Shown: in pieces, positions 26,201-37,325 of the stretch
Numbering within the stretch: position 1 is the first letter of the stretch
Layout: each line of letters starts with the position of its first letter
DNA from: Alisma plantago-aquatica
Lineage: Eukaryota; Streptophyta; Magnoliopsida; Alismatales; Alismataceae
Direction of reading: 5' to 3'
Length of the DNA: 64,000 bases
NCBI GenBank assembly: GCA_963693085.1
Contig: OY856411.1
Span: 72,563,501-72,627,500 of the forward strand
Translations under genes and position numbers: made by a program
Notes under the pieces: generated by a model
The model's input: only the letters and a program-made list of their open reading frames with translations
Told to the model about the DNA's origin: nothing
The model's database searches: none

Positions 26201-26327
26201 CAATTTGGTCTAAGATGGTAAAACCTTGTTCATCAATCACCAAATGCATCCATAACTTTACCATATTCAAGCCTACATAACTCTTATTATGAGCATTCAA
26301 AAGGTTCTAAAAGTCCACTCCATCACA
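23270..26327 (-). repeat. 5' LTR of element A
   Basis: 3058 bp, ending at CATCACA (26321-26327). It is the direct repeat of 17827-20884. It would contain the active promoter of the element. The hairpin array (23900-24039) and GC-rich island (25030-26110) are conserved. Confidence 0.92.
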
Positions 26328-26384
26328 TTAAACCTAGGAGATTCTTTTAGGGTTTTTCTTTGTGCGACAATTGGAGCCACATCA
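26328..26384 (+). mobile_element. 5' LTR of element E2, right end (with TSD copy TTAAA of element A)
   Basis: The first five bases, TTAAA, are the right target duplication of element A. The rest continues the E2 LTR to a CACATCA end just before the primer site at 26391. It joins logically to 17112-17826. Confidence 0.6.
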
Positions 26385-26390
26385 AAATAT

Positions 26391-26408
26391 TGGCATCGTT
26401 GTCAGGGA
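26391..26408 (+). other. Primer-binding site of Athila-type element E2
   Basis: TGGCATCGTTGTCAGGGA matches 14 of 18 bases of TGGCGCCGTTGCCGGGGA, the primer site usual in Athila elements and generally assigned to tRNA-Asp. It lies just inside the LTR and upstream of gag, as expected. Confidence 0.75.
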
Positions 26409-26629
26409 CAACGGTAGTTATATATTTTCAAAAGTATAAGTGTAATTAGGGGTTTTCTTTTTATGCTTGATATTAGTGAAAATCTTCTCAAACTCAACAC
26501 ATGAACTTATGATCAATCTTCCTCTTTTCAGGTACTCGTAGCATATGCAAAGATCCAAAAGTCTTGACTAGGGATTACTTTTCAATTCTAAAATCAAGAG
26601 AACCCTCAAAAGACTTTGCAAGGAGAAAG

Positions 26630-28646
26630 CCATGGCGGATGCAGCAGTTGCGGAAGCAACTATTCAAGTATGAATTGAAGCACCCTACTATGGCCTAACA
26701 AGAATTACTCGTCGTAGAAGGTAGGGAGCAGGAGGAAGCCAAATTCAAGACCAATTAAGAAGTTGCTCAAGCTATAGAACATGCAAAGTATTACGAAATT
26801 TCTCAATCCCTAAAGGTATCAACTTGACTCATCCAGCCCAACCTTCAGATAACCTGATCAAGATTAGGGACTAGTGGGTCAACCTACTACAAAACTCTAC
26901 CTTTACATGAAGGATTGGAGATGACTATTAAGAACATATCCACAATTCATTGACCTTTGCTTGATGTCGAAGCCATCTAGTGCAACTAATGACGTTATGA
27001 GGATGCAACTCTTTAAATATTCCTTGCCCAAAAAAGCTAGAGCGTGGTACAACGCCCTTCGAGGAGACCCGATCACAACATGGGAGGCACTGGAGAACAA
27101 GTTTCTAGAGAAATTCTACATACCCTCAATGACATATTCAATCAGAGGACATATCACAAGGCTCCATCAAGTTCCTGAAGAATCACTATATGAAGCATGG
27201 GAATTTTTCAATGAACTCCTAAGAAAGTGCTGACATTAGGGCATCCTCGAGAATCAAATCTTCAAAATTTTCTATCAAGAGGTTGGTGAAAAGACAAAGA
27301 AGTTCCTTGATTATTCCTCTAATGGAAACTTCATGCGATAGAGATTTGATAGTGTGCTAAAGATAATCAACCTTTGGTAGAAAATCAGACTCACTAGACC
27401 GAACCCTCAGGCAAGGGTGTTCCTAAGGTAGAAATAATGAAGGATCATCCAGAACTCAAATCTATCTCTAAAGCACTAAACTCTCTCTGTCTCTCTCTTC
27501 AGTAGGATATTCTCAAAAAATACTTTAGTGTGTACGAGAGGAAGAACCAAATGCCTCAAGTGCAAATCCTTGAACCTTCTTGCGAGTTCTTCCATGCAGT
27601 GGATCACAGCACGGTCCATTGTCAACAACTATATGATGAATTTCATGAGCACCAGGATGAGCAAAAGTACATAGTCACCCAAGCCGAGGACGTGTAATTG
27701 ATCCATAATATCATAGTCACCCAAGCCAAGGATGTGAAATTGATCCACAATATCACATGGCAAGAGTACCATAATCTAAACCAAGCTCATAGTCATCGTG
27801 GTTTCCAATATGTGAACCTTGCTGGAGCTGAGAGTCCAAATCATACCTCGATGCCACCCGCTCAGGATAGAGCACCGTTGACCTACACTAGCCCACGCAA
27901 CTAGGAAAATTTCACATTTAATTTCCCTAGTCAGAACTACGAGCAGTGATATAAGTATTAGAATTCAAATCAGGCCCCACCATTACAAATAGGGGCAACA
28001 CTGGTATAGGACCCAATGAAGACACTTCAGGAGATGATGGTGTCATACAAGACTCAACTAGACAATTCTACAACTAATCAAAAGGCATAAGAGTCTCAAA
28101 TTGCTTGTTTAGTAGCTAGCTAGTCAACAACCTCTAGCGAGAACAATTACTGGTCAATTTGAAAATAGCCTCAAGTATCTAGAGTAGTCGGAGCAGTTAA
28201 ACGTCATAATGACTAGGACAAGAAATGTGTATTTCACACCTCCAACATCCAATCCTACACCACTCCTCCTAATAGAGATGAAAGCACCCTAATCAAGTCT
28301 CTAAGTTTCCCAAATGACCATCTGGTGGTTAGTTCCATAGATTGCTCGACAACACACCCCCTTGTAGTGTCAGCGCAGCCAAGCAATGGTGAAACTTCAG
28401 CTGAAGCAACACCGATATCCAACTCTAGACCACCAATAGCACCCACAATGCCTCTGTACTAGCCATGTATACCATATGTAGGACACCTCAAGAAGACCAA
28501 GCTGGATGATTGATTCATGAAATTCAGAGACACTATGAAGAAACTCCATGCTAACATACAATTCCTCGATCTGTCAGCTAATATGCTAATATGTTTCAAA
28601 TATCTCAAGACACTTTTGTCCGGAAAGTGTTTGACCCAGAAATTCA
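26630..28646 (+). pseudogene. gag of Athila-type element E2, decayed
   Basis: The capsid core lies at 26961-27233: LFKYSLPKKARAWYNAL, then ITTWEALENKFLEKFY and SLYEAWEFFNELLRKC. These are the hallmark blocks of the plant Retrotrans_gag domain. A stop at 27231-27233 is followed in the same region by GILENQIFKIFYQ, the next family block. A 42-bp direct duplication (27670-27753) lies in the C-terminal half. The linker toward protease (KFRDTMKKLHANIQF, from 28517) is recognisable. The start codon is not clear, and several stops break the frame. Confidence 0.82.
27670..27753 (+). repeat. 42-bp tandem duplication within E2 gag
   Basis: CATAGTCACCCAAGCC starts at 27670 and again at 27712. The two units differ by a handful of bases, mostly transitions. 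The length is a multiple of three, so it adds 14 codons without shifting the frame. Confidence 0.85.
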
Positions 28647-28751
28647 AGACTGTGAAGCTAGTACAAATGGACTTCAGTGTAATACAAAACCATCTACCTC
28701 AAAAGAAAAAGGACCCATGATCTTTTTGGATAGATTGTTTCCTAAGAGACA
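28647..28751 (+). pseudogene. Protease of element E2, part before the active site
   Basis: The frame carries the segment that leads into the protease (NHLPQKKKDP, then SFWIDC in place of the family's SFTIPC) and stops abruptly at 28751, where a copia-like LTR begins. Its continuation is at 30893. The last five bases, AGACA, form the left target duplication of that LTR. Confidence 0.75.
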
Positions 28752-30887
28752 TGTTGGTTTATATGCCCACAGAGCCAATCATATGATGATTGTAATGGCA
28801 TAACTTGTAAATGATTTGATTATTAATAAAGTAAATCATCCAATTTATACTGTTTATTTAGTTTTGAGATAATGAAAGAACATCATAAATGTCTAGAGAA
28901 TGATATTACTCAATGATGTATGTCTTCAAGTTGAGGACCTGAATAATGAGATTATACAAATGTTAAGAGTATATGCATTCTTGTTATGTCCCTGATTAGT
29001 TATTATTGTGGAAGGTAAATAGACAACAATGACACATAAGATCAGAGTGTGAGTTGGTTGATGACATAATCTCACTAGTCATGATATGGAGATATCAAAC
29101 CAAGCACATAGATACATGTTAGAGAATAGTGTATCAGATAGACCCACCATAAGAGTGATACATGGAAACTTGAACGAGGTAAGTCAGAATCACATCTTAT
29201 AGTGATTGTGGTATTTGGGGTTCTTAGACCTAAAATCACTGCACTCATCACATGTCATTTGGTATGCTTTCACATCACAAATGCAATCTTGAAACATCAG
29301 TTATGATAAAGGTGATGATTGGGTGAATGTGACACATGGGGACTGAATGTGAGTGTTAGAGATGGGGTTTGTCACTCCTAAGGGTGTACGATATCTGAGG
29401 CTTCTTAATTAGTAAGACTAAGAAATATGTGGCCATGCACATGTGATCCAATATGTGATATTCAACTTACATATATCTCAAATAGACTTCTCTAGTTCAA
29501 AAAACAAATTGAATAATAATGAGCATGATTGTTCCATGCCTCTAATTCAATCTGGATATCAATGAAAAATGAACTATACAAACACTATAACACCATACAC
29601 ATGTTGTAGGTTGAAGTTTTTCTCCAACTTTCCATTTACTTGGGTAGCAATGATGTGTGACTAGACACCGTTCATTGCTTGTGATGTCATAAGTTGTTAT
29701 GGATATTCACTGCCAACGTAATATGGGACCTATAGGGTCACATACACATGAACTCATATAGAAGAGGAGATTAAACTTTTATAATAATGGAACTGATTGC
29801 TAAAGTGTTTAGGTATCCAATTCTTGCAACAAATCAACTAAATGGACTTCTAAATGATCAGTTCAAGTGTTGAGATAGTCATTTGGAGTGTCAATCTGAT
29901 TGTATTGTACATTGGTTGGAATTCAGCATGACCCAACCTGCGAGACGAATGTCTGAGGGGATGTGAGACACCCATCTCACATGCACCAAACTTCCATTTT
30001 TGGGGTGCAATTCCATTACGTCTAGGATTGGTGCTGACATCATGACATGTACCAATTGGAATTGAATTATTGACATATGTACAAAACTTGGAAATTGTAT
30101 AACAACCATCTTGTAGTGCAAGACGACCATCTCCTGTGCCAGAATATCGTCTAGGTTTGCCACACGGCCATTTCAGTTGTCCAGGCTGCTAAGTTTCCAA
30201 CATGTTTTATGAAAATTCGAGATCTTTCAGTCCCTTCCACTTCCACATAGACTGGGAACCCTGACCCTAACCCCACCAATAAATAGAGGAGTATTGGCGG
30301 CTTCCTAGAGTACAATATAGACAATTGAGAATCAGTTTCTCTAAAAATTGTTGTCATATCTGGTTGTGGTAACTAAGAGATCCCAAGCAAGTCCTACCTA
30401 ACTAGCGAGGGGTAGCAAGGGAGAGAAACAAGTGAGGATCATTGTTGTGGGAGATCATGTTGTCAACTAGATTACAAATCAAAGGGACAACTCCTTCCTA
30501 TTCAATCTAGCAGGATGAAAGGAGTTCTAGTTGGTCTATGTGGACTTCTCTAGAGGCGAGGTTGCCTTTGCCCATTACTATGGAGGATGACATCACCCAA
30601 CAGTCTGTGATGAGAGGAGTTGTTGTAGATGAAAACTTTTAAGTATGTTGTCTATGGAGGCATAGTCATACAATTCTTACTACAATCAGGAGCTGGACAG
30701 ACACCGTCTAAGATAGAGTGTACATCTACATTGATGAGGATTGTTGCTAGACTTGCTCCAGGACTAGTTATATGTTTGTGAAACCATCCTTTCCATCACA
30801 TAGTTATTGATGTAATCCGTTGGTTAATGGGAAATATGTCAGTAAAAAATTTATTTCTGCTGCCTATCTGATGTCGTATTTCCCTAA
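28752..30887 (+). mobile_element. Copia-like solo LTR (2136 bp) inserted in E2 protease
   Basis: It starts TGTTGGTTTATATGCCC, a common opening of plant copia LTRs. It has a TATA-like ATAAATAGAG near 30288 followed by a leader-like segment. It ends TCTGCTGCC...CCCTAAA just before AGGCA. Flanking AGACA (28747-28751) and AGGCA (30888-30892) differ by one transition. If the insert is removed, the protease frame of E2 runs through without a shift. No gag or pol lies inside, and no internal LTR pair was seen, hence a solo LTR left by recombination. The last base is A rather than CA, presumably mutated. Confidence 0.78.
30285..30296 (+). promoter_or_regulatory. TATA-like box in the copia-like solo LTR
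   Basis: AATAAATAGAGG lies in the last third of the LTR. About 30-70 bp downstream comes a TC/A-rich segment that would be the start of the R region. This is the usual position for a copia promoter. Confidence 0.45.
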
Positions 30888-30892
30888 AAGGC

Positions 30893-31273
30893 ATCACATG
30901 TTGTAAGGGACTTGCTAACTTTGGCACAAGCATATCGATTATGCCATACACTTTATTCTAGCATCTCATATTCACTGACCTCCTACCCATATCTATGACT
31001 ATTCAATTAGTTGATGCATCCATTACAAAACCCTCGAGAATAATTGAAGACATTTTGGTGAACCTAGGACATGACACCTATGTCCCATGTGATTTTGTGG
31101 TTATGCATATCAAAGAGGACAATCATTTCCTACTCATTTTGTGGAGACCATTATTATCCACTGTGAGAGCTGTAGTGGACATTGAAGTTGGAAAACTCGT
31201 CATACGAGCGGGAAAGAAGATGATTGAATATTGGGTCCTCGATGATCTAAAGAAGGTGCATAATTCGATTTAG
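30893..31273 (+). pseudogene. Protease of element E2, active-site and C-terminal part
   Basis: NFGTSISIMPYTLF corresponds to the D-L-G-A-S-I-N-L-M-P active-site block, with the catalytic D changed to N and A changed to T. The frame then runs to MTIQLVDAS, the ILVNLGHDTYVPCDFVV block and VDIEVGKLVIRAGKK, the standard C-terminal protease blocks of Athila elements. A stop splits LF from H. RT, RNase H and integrase, which should follow, are missing, so pol was deleted. Confidence 0.8.
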
Positions 31274-33240
31274 GATTTCAAGGTAGAAGGTAATCTGGAA
31301 CCAAATCAAATAGACCCCTAGGGAACTAACCAAGGTAATAAGGACACACCCACAAGTAAGGTATGTATATTATCTAACCATTAAACCCGACTCATGTGTT
31401 TGACGTGAGTAATGCTATCATCATTTGAGTTCCCGATGTTAATTAGGAAGCTTGATGGGAGGCAACCCAACCCTTGTTCTTTTTTTATTACCTTTTATTT
31501 TTATTTTTATTCTTTTTTAATTCTTCTTTTCTTTTCAAAGGAGAGATAGAGAGGAAGGAGAGGGAGAGTACCATGTCCTTGACAATCCAATGTGATTGAT
31601 GGATAGTCGGCATGGACAACATGCTCATAATGAAAATTCTCATTTGTCCATCAAAACTCCCAGGCCAGTCATCCATTTGATAGCAAGAGAACTTGTAATC
31701 TTGTGAAATGACAAAAATATAGAGAGTGGGCTACCTAGTTAGATGAAAATTGCTCTTTTTATTTTCCATTAAAGATTTTATTTTCTTCTCTTTGATTAAT
31801 ATGTCTTTATCTTTTATGAGAAGTATTATTTCTTAAAATTAGTAGCCACTTTTATCTCACTCATGTCATTAATATTCACTGCCATAATATCTTGATTGGG
31901 ACTTTCTAGGAAGCAACTGACGTGCAATCTCTATCGACTTGGCATAACACATGCATGGTTTGCAACCACTGACTCTTTGGGCATCCCTAACGTCTCTTCT
32001 TTGCAGTTATAAAAGGGGTGAAGAGCAGGGATTTGAAGCACTGACATCTTCCTTTTGATGATTAGAAACAAGGCCAAATATCCATATTCACTAAGCCTCA
32101 ACACCGGAAATCGCATCAATGACTAAAAACATCAACGACGGACTCCAACGTTTGCGTGGAGGCCCCTCAGTGACCGGTGAGATACCATATGACCGAGATC
32201 TCCCCCCTCTACTACTCCCAAGAGACTTGTGTCCCTTGGGAATTCCACTTCATGCACTTAACACATCGATGACGAATGCCACCAACAGATCTTGATCTGC
32301 CAATCAAGTCATTATATGATTAGCAACCCATCACCGTGGAGATACAATGCTAGCTGGATGCAAGCTATGGAGAATGGGGTGCATGACTGAGGCCACCCTC
32401 ACCACCACCAAACCAAGACCATGGCAACTAGTGGCCAAGGCAGCATCCAAATGAGGGCATACCAACAAGAGTGGAACTCTTTCTTAGGGTCTATTTTGTT
32501 CTCTCAGATGAAGAAGAACCATCCATGACCTCCATCTCCAACCCCACCGCCCTTCATATCAAATCCCCTCCATCTATAACTTCTGATTGCCGCAGGATGG
32601 GAACAATTTTGAAGTTCGGGGTGGAGGGTAGGTGGTACGTCATATCCACCACCTCAACTCTAATCTTTCCCTTTCTCCACCTCAAACACTTCTTTTTCTT
32701 TTCTCCACCTTTTATTTGCATTTGTCTTGTTTTCTATTTTCTTTCTTATTTTTTTGTGTGTTTTGTGGCCTTTACCTAGCCGTCCATTTTGATGCATGAA
32801 AAAATTGGAAATATATAAATGAACTATTCCCTTTTTCTTAAATATAATCCATGTAAAAGGAAAATTTGAGGAATAAACATGTCTTGAACATATCTAAGAC
32901 CTGATGACAACAATTGAACTTCTTTCCCCTTAGAAATGATGATAAGTAGGATGAGTCAGAAGGGTCAAGTCGCATGTGCCTCCGATATGACTTGAAACAA
33001 AATTCATAAACACTTCTTTACCCAATATTAACTGAAGTAATTGATATAATATGATGATCTCATTTTGATGCAGTAATAAAATGAATAAGCACAAGTCCGC
33101 CTCTTGTTCCCGCTCATCTTCTGTCATTTTTTATCTGTTCATCATCTAGAAATCCAGGAAAAAACATTATTCCCACTATATGACAAACCCTAAGTCAGGG
33201 GTGGCATCCCTTCCATAAATATACCTCTTGTTCAACTTTC
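31274..33240 (+). other. Non-coding 3' region of element E2
   Basis: GGGAGGCAACCCAACCC at about 31455 is the motif that follows pol in many Athila elements; here it follows protease almost directly. A purine-rich CGGGGTGGAGGGTAGG (32617-32632) after TTTTGAAGTT resembles the AAGTTTGGGGG tract of this lineage. A T-rich segment follows (32690-32780). No env-like frame is readable, and no 3' LTR of E2 was found. Confidence 0.5.
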
Positions 33241-34079
33241 ATCTATAGACATGGAATAAATAAAAGAGGCCAAAGAGCCCAAAAGAAAATATGTGGTCAA
33301 TGTAACTACAACTGAATAAAAGTCTCAAGTTGAATAGAGGAGAGACAAATAAAATAATTGAATCCCAAATAAGGTCGAGTTGATTATAGGAGAGAACAAG
33401 GAATCATGTGTGTGATATGTCATTCTCCCCTTTCGTCCAAATTTTCATACCCATGGGACTTATCATAATTCTCCCCAAAACCGCCAATCAACTTTGACTT
33501 GTGTTCCCTTCTATTTGCAAGGACATATCAAGAGTATTATTGTGAAAAAATGAGTTATTTACATGTTCTCGAGTCTACAAAATGGAGGAACAATATCCAA
33601 TCGGAGGATATCCAAGTGTGGCTATTGGTTTTTGTGGAGGAAACATGCATGGCGGAAGAAACAAAACAAAATATATTTCCACAAAACCCACAACAAGATC
33701 TCATCGACAATAGTCTATTTAGAAGGAGTGTTTGCGGGATATACCTTATCATGGAGCAAGTCCGGTGAGGTCCCACTACATGATGGCATGTAACGCTCCT
33801 AGCTTACATGGACGACATTTATCTCCCATCCTCTGAACATGTTGCAGGAGGATTTGACAACGCTCCTTTTGTGTGGTGATGTATACTGCTCATATCACTT
33901 ATGGACGGTCATTTACATCCTCCAAATGCAGGTGTCTCAGTGTCTGCATCTCTACTTCATCCACACAGATGGACTCAAACTCCACACCATGTTTCCTAAT
34001 CCAGCAGAAAGGATTATCCTCCATGTGATGATGTGCTAGCATTGTGGTGCTTTCCTTTCTCTCCCAAGAATGGTAACAG
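33241..34079. other. Unassigned sequence
   Basis: Short overlapping open frames on both strands (33499-33793) show no known motif. There is no repeat or boundary that I can support. It may belong to the E2 3' end or to the left LTR of E3. Confidence 0.3.
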
Positions 34080-35836
34080 CTAGGGCTTACGTACGTGAGA
34101 GTAAACTAAAAATCTTCTCTCAATATTTTGTAAAGACATCATTTGTCAAGCCTCTTTAAATAGGAGACGAAATGAAGCAGGTGTTGTGCGTGTTTTATTT
34201 TGACTTTTAGCACATTATCACACACAATTTTAGCTCATTTTGTCCCCATTTAGCCTCTATTCATATTCATTTTGTCACACTTTTTAGTTTCTTTGCTTAT
34301 CACATGATGTTGATTGCATATATGTATTACAATGGTCATATTGGAGATAGCCCAACTCCCTCAATGGGACTTCTCCACGTTTTGTAGCTGATCCAAAGCC
34401 ATTTCCTAAAGAAATATCACAAGACACGACATGTTCCTTGGAGGACATGACATGTTCCTTTACAGAAAGCCTCACGGGATGATGAACATGCCATGTGTTA
34501 ATAAATACATGGCTTGCACATTTCTAGTAGCTTCTAGCCCAGAGCCGAGGAAGTGGTGACACGACGTGTTCCTTAGATGACAAAATGTGTTCTTGGTACA
34601 TGAAGACTATCTCCACCTTTCGGCCAACGCACACGACGTGCATTTATTCAAACATGCCATGTTCCCTTCACTTGATTCGCCTCCAGGAAGAAGAGACATG
34701 ACGTCTCTATTTCCAACACGTCATGTACCTCACTGCAGCGGTAACACTGAGCAAGATCAAACAACATGACATGACATGTCAAAATCGAAAAATGATCGCC
34801 TTTCATTTTAAAAGTGAATTGGAATCCAATAGGAGGTTATGCTCTGTCATTTTGATGTGTTTTACACCCAAGATAAGTTCCAGAGTAGAGGAAGGCAATT
34901 TTGGGGTGGAAGAAGGTGGTTTCTTGCAAGAGAACCCCCATTCTACTTCATTTCTTCTCTGTTTTCTTCTCCAAGGTGCAGCAGAGATACTCCCTTCATT
35001 CAAGCTTTTTGGGAGGGAAGTTTGTCTGAATTGGAGCAGTCCCAAGGAGTGGAACTTCATCCTCTAGCTGGAGTTCTCTCCTCTTAGCCTGCATCTGTGG
35101 TTCCTATAGCTTTTCCCTTCTCTAAAGCATGCAAAACTTTAAAATTACCGTCATGTATCGACATATCTTCACTATGAATAAGTAGAGCTCTTTTCTTGAG
35201 CATGGGAGAGTATCTCCCAAGCAATTGTTCATGTGAACGTGAAATTTATGCTTATTGTTGTTTAATTTGCTTTTTTCCATGGATGCCTATGGTATTTTCT
35301 TGCTTGTATGCTTGGCTGACCACCTCTTATACATGTTTTATGCTTGCCTTGTGCTTCAGGAAAATGCATTAGGGAGTATGGAGTAAGATCAACAGAAATA
35401 TTCTCTTGACCACGAGAGTGGCTAGAGATTATTGAGGCTTTTGGTCATGTTCGACACTAAACATAGACACGGGAGCGTTATGTGAAGTTGAGAACCATCT
35501 CATGGCATTGGGAGATGCATGACGATGACAACCTCCTTGCTTGTTAAACAATGATCTTTATTTTGTATGTTCATGTGATACGATGGTAATGGTAGCAAAA
35601 TCCAATGCTCAAGTTTGTAATCATTTAATCAACACCTTTGTTTAAGTCTTTTACATTTGTTTCCACTTTTAGTGTGCAATCAATTAAGCTTTTATAACCC
35701 GATTTAGATTATGAAAGTTAACATATTTAATCCTAGCTATCCTAGCTCCTCATGTTCAACACTCGACTACATTGACTCTCGTATACTTGTGGGTGATCAA
35801 TGAGTTGAAATCCTTTCCCTTCTAAAACTCTCAACA
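34080..35836 (+). mobile_element. Presumed 5' LTR of Athila-type element E3 (left end not defined)
   Basis: The right end is set by CTCAACA at 35830-35836, a few bases before the E3 primer site. The 3' half has the look of an Athila LTR (GTTTAATTTGC, then TGACTCTCGTATACTTG near the end). The left end is a guess, because no 3' LTR is available for comparison. Confidence 0.4.
34420..34775 (+). repeat. Cluster of imperfect ACATGACGTGTC-type palindromes
   Basis: Variants of ACACGACATGTTCC recur about ten times: near 34424, 34443, 34558, 34633, 34653, 34697, 34719 and 34765. Related motifs also occur downstream of E3 pol (41640-42010). Short palindromes of this kind in both flanks suggest they belong to E3. 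Confidence 0.55.
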
Positions 35837-35842
35837 AGTTTT

Positions 35843-35860
35843 TGGCACCGTTTTTGGGGA
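35843..35860 (+). other. Primer-binding site of Athila-type element E3
   Basis: TGGCACCGTTTTTGGGGA matches TGGCGCCGTTGCCGGGGA at 14 of 18 positions. It lies 6 bp after the LTR end and 128 bp before gag. Confidence 0.78.
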
Positions 35861-35988
35861 GCTACGGTAGTTTTTAGTAAGAGTAAAAGTGTTAAGTAGT
35901 AATTGAGAATAAATCAACATTTTCACATTCTATTTTGTGAGACATCTTAGTTTTGTGAGTTTCACTCAAATCTTACTTTTCAGGTTGC

Positions 35989-37325
35989 ATGTGTTGTTCT
36001 AAGAGAGGTCTACAAACCTCCATCTTCTTAGACACAAAGATAGAACAAACTTTCAGTAGTCGTAGAGGAGCAAGGAGGAGTGAGAACTCTTCAAGCTTGG
36101 AGGGATCACAACCATCATCACCACCACCATATTTTTCATCCTTTAAAGAAGCCACACAAGAAGATCCAACTTTGGAGGACAACCATCCATTGAAGGACTT
36201 CACCATGCTGGTTGCCACAAACATTTGTGGAGCCATTAATCTACCTACAATAGAGGCAAACAACTTCTCTATTAGTCCTTCTATGATGCATATGATCCAG
36301 AAAACCCATTTTGTGAGTACCGCCACCGAAGATTAACATCATCATGTAGTTGAATTCCTAGAGTACATGAACACATTCAAGATCAATGGTGTATCCACTG
36401 ATGGAATAAAGCTTCTACTATTTCCCTTCACCTTGAGGGATAGAGCCAAGGCATGGCTCTTATCTCTTCCCAAGAAGTCCATCAAGAGTTGGGACCAACT
36501 ATTAAATGCTTTCCTTGCAAAGTATTTTCCGCCAAGAAAGATAGCTCAACTGAAAAGCCAACTCACAAACTTTTCTCAATTAGATGGAGAAACTTTGTAT
36601 GATACATCAGAGCAGTTCAAGGACCTACAATGCCTTTTCCCTCACCATGGATTAACTAATTGGCTACTACTTCAAACATTCAATAATGGATTGTTCTACA
36701 ACACTCGCATGATAGTGGATGTCACAGCTAATGGAGCTTTGATGAATAAGTCTTATACTGATGCTTATGATATCATTGAAGATATAGCACTCAACCATTG
36801 CCAAGGGGGTTAGATAGGAAAGCACAACCGTCTTCTACACCAAGTTTTTCAATTGAAAAACAAGGAGGAAAGCATATTGTTGCTGTAGTTGATCTAATTG
36901 TAGCTAAGCTTGATGTCCTTACACAAAAGTTTGAAAAGATGACTACAATGCAGATCTAAGCAGTCGAGGTAACTCGTGAAGCTTGTGGACTTGCTGGACA
37001 TAATGTTTCTACTTGTTTTGCTCCTAATATGAATTAGGAGAACCAAGAGCAAGTCAATGTCATTGGGATACATGGGAACAAATAGAAATACAATCCCTAC
37101 TCCAACACATACAATTCAGGATGGAGAGATCATCCTAATTTCTCTTACTGGAACACAAGCAATGCACAAAAATTTCAACAAGGACATCAACAACAACTCT
37201 TCAATCGGTAAAGAAATGGGAATATGTCAGGTTTCAATAACAATACGGGTTACCAACAATAGAAACAACCCCAAAAATCTTCTTTGGAGACTATGAGGGA
37301 GAAATTCGTCTCCACTCAAGCTTAG
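35989..37325 (+). pseudogene. gag of Athila-type element E3
   Basis: The open frame from 35989 is broken by one in-frame TAA at 36334-36336 and continues to 36813. The capsid domain shows EYMNTFKINGVSTDGIKLLL, FTLRDRAKAWLLSLP, SWDQLLNAFLAKYFPP and ETLYDTSEQFKDLQ, all in family order. After 36813 the frame shifts. The C-terminal part is still legible (ACGLAGHNVSTC knuckle near 36975, then an NPYSNTYN-like block near 37090) with further stops. Gag would form the particle shell. The capsid part is better kept than that of E1 or E2, so E3 is younger than E1. Confidence 0.87.

Larger units (their letters stand above)
17827..26327 (-). mobile_element. Element A: complete non-coding LTR retrotransposon (LARD-like), 8501 bp
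   Basis: Two direct repeats of 3058 bp each (17827-20884 and 23270-26327) flank a 2385-bp internal region without gag or pol. A TTAAA target duplication lies on both sides. On the minus strand the order is LTR (TGTGATGG start, GACGTCACA end), 2-bp spacer, primer site TGGTATCAGAGC, non-coding leader, purine-rich segment after a FEDE-like tail (20885-20925), LTR. The LTRs differ by scattered substitutions, a 4-bp microsatellite change and a compensating 4-bp deletion, so insertion was fairly recent. It sits inside the LTR of E2. With no proteins of its own, it must have been mobilised by an autonomous relative. Its primer site and 3' tail suggest a chromovirus. Confidence 0.92.

Noticed and set aside
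32471..32779. 102-codon frame as an env-like protein of element E2
   Set aside because: The hydrophobic end comes from a T-rich tract. No signal or coiled coil is convincing, and the purine tract lies inside it.
33499..33793. Overlapping frames around 33.5-33.8 kb as a gene
   Set aside because: Three frames on two strands of similar length, with no motif and no splice or promoter context.
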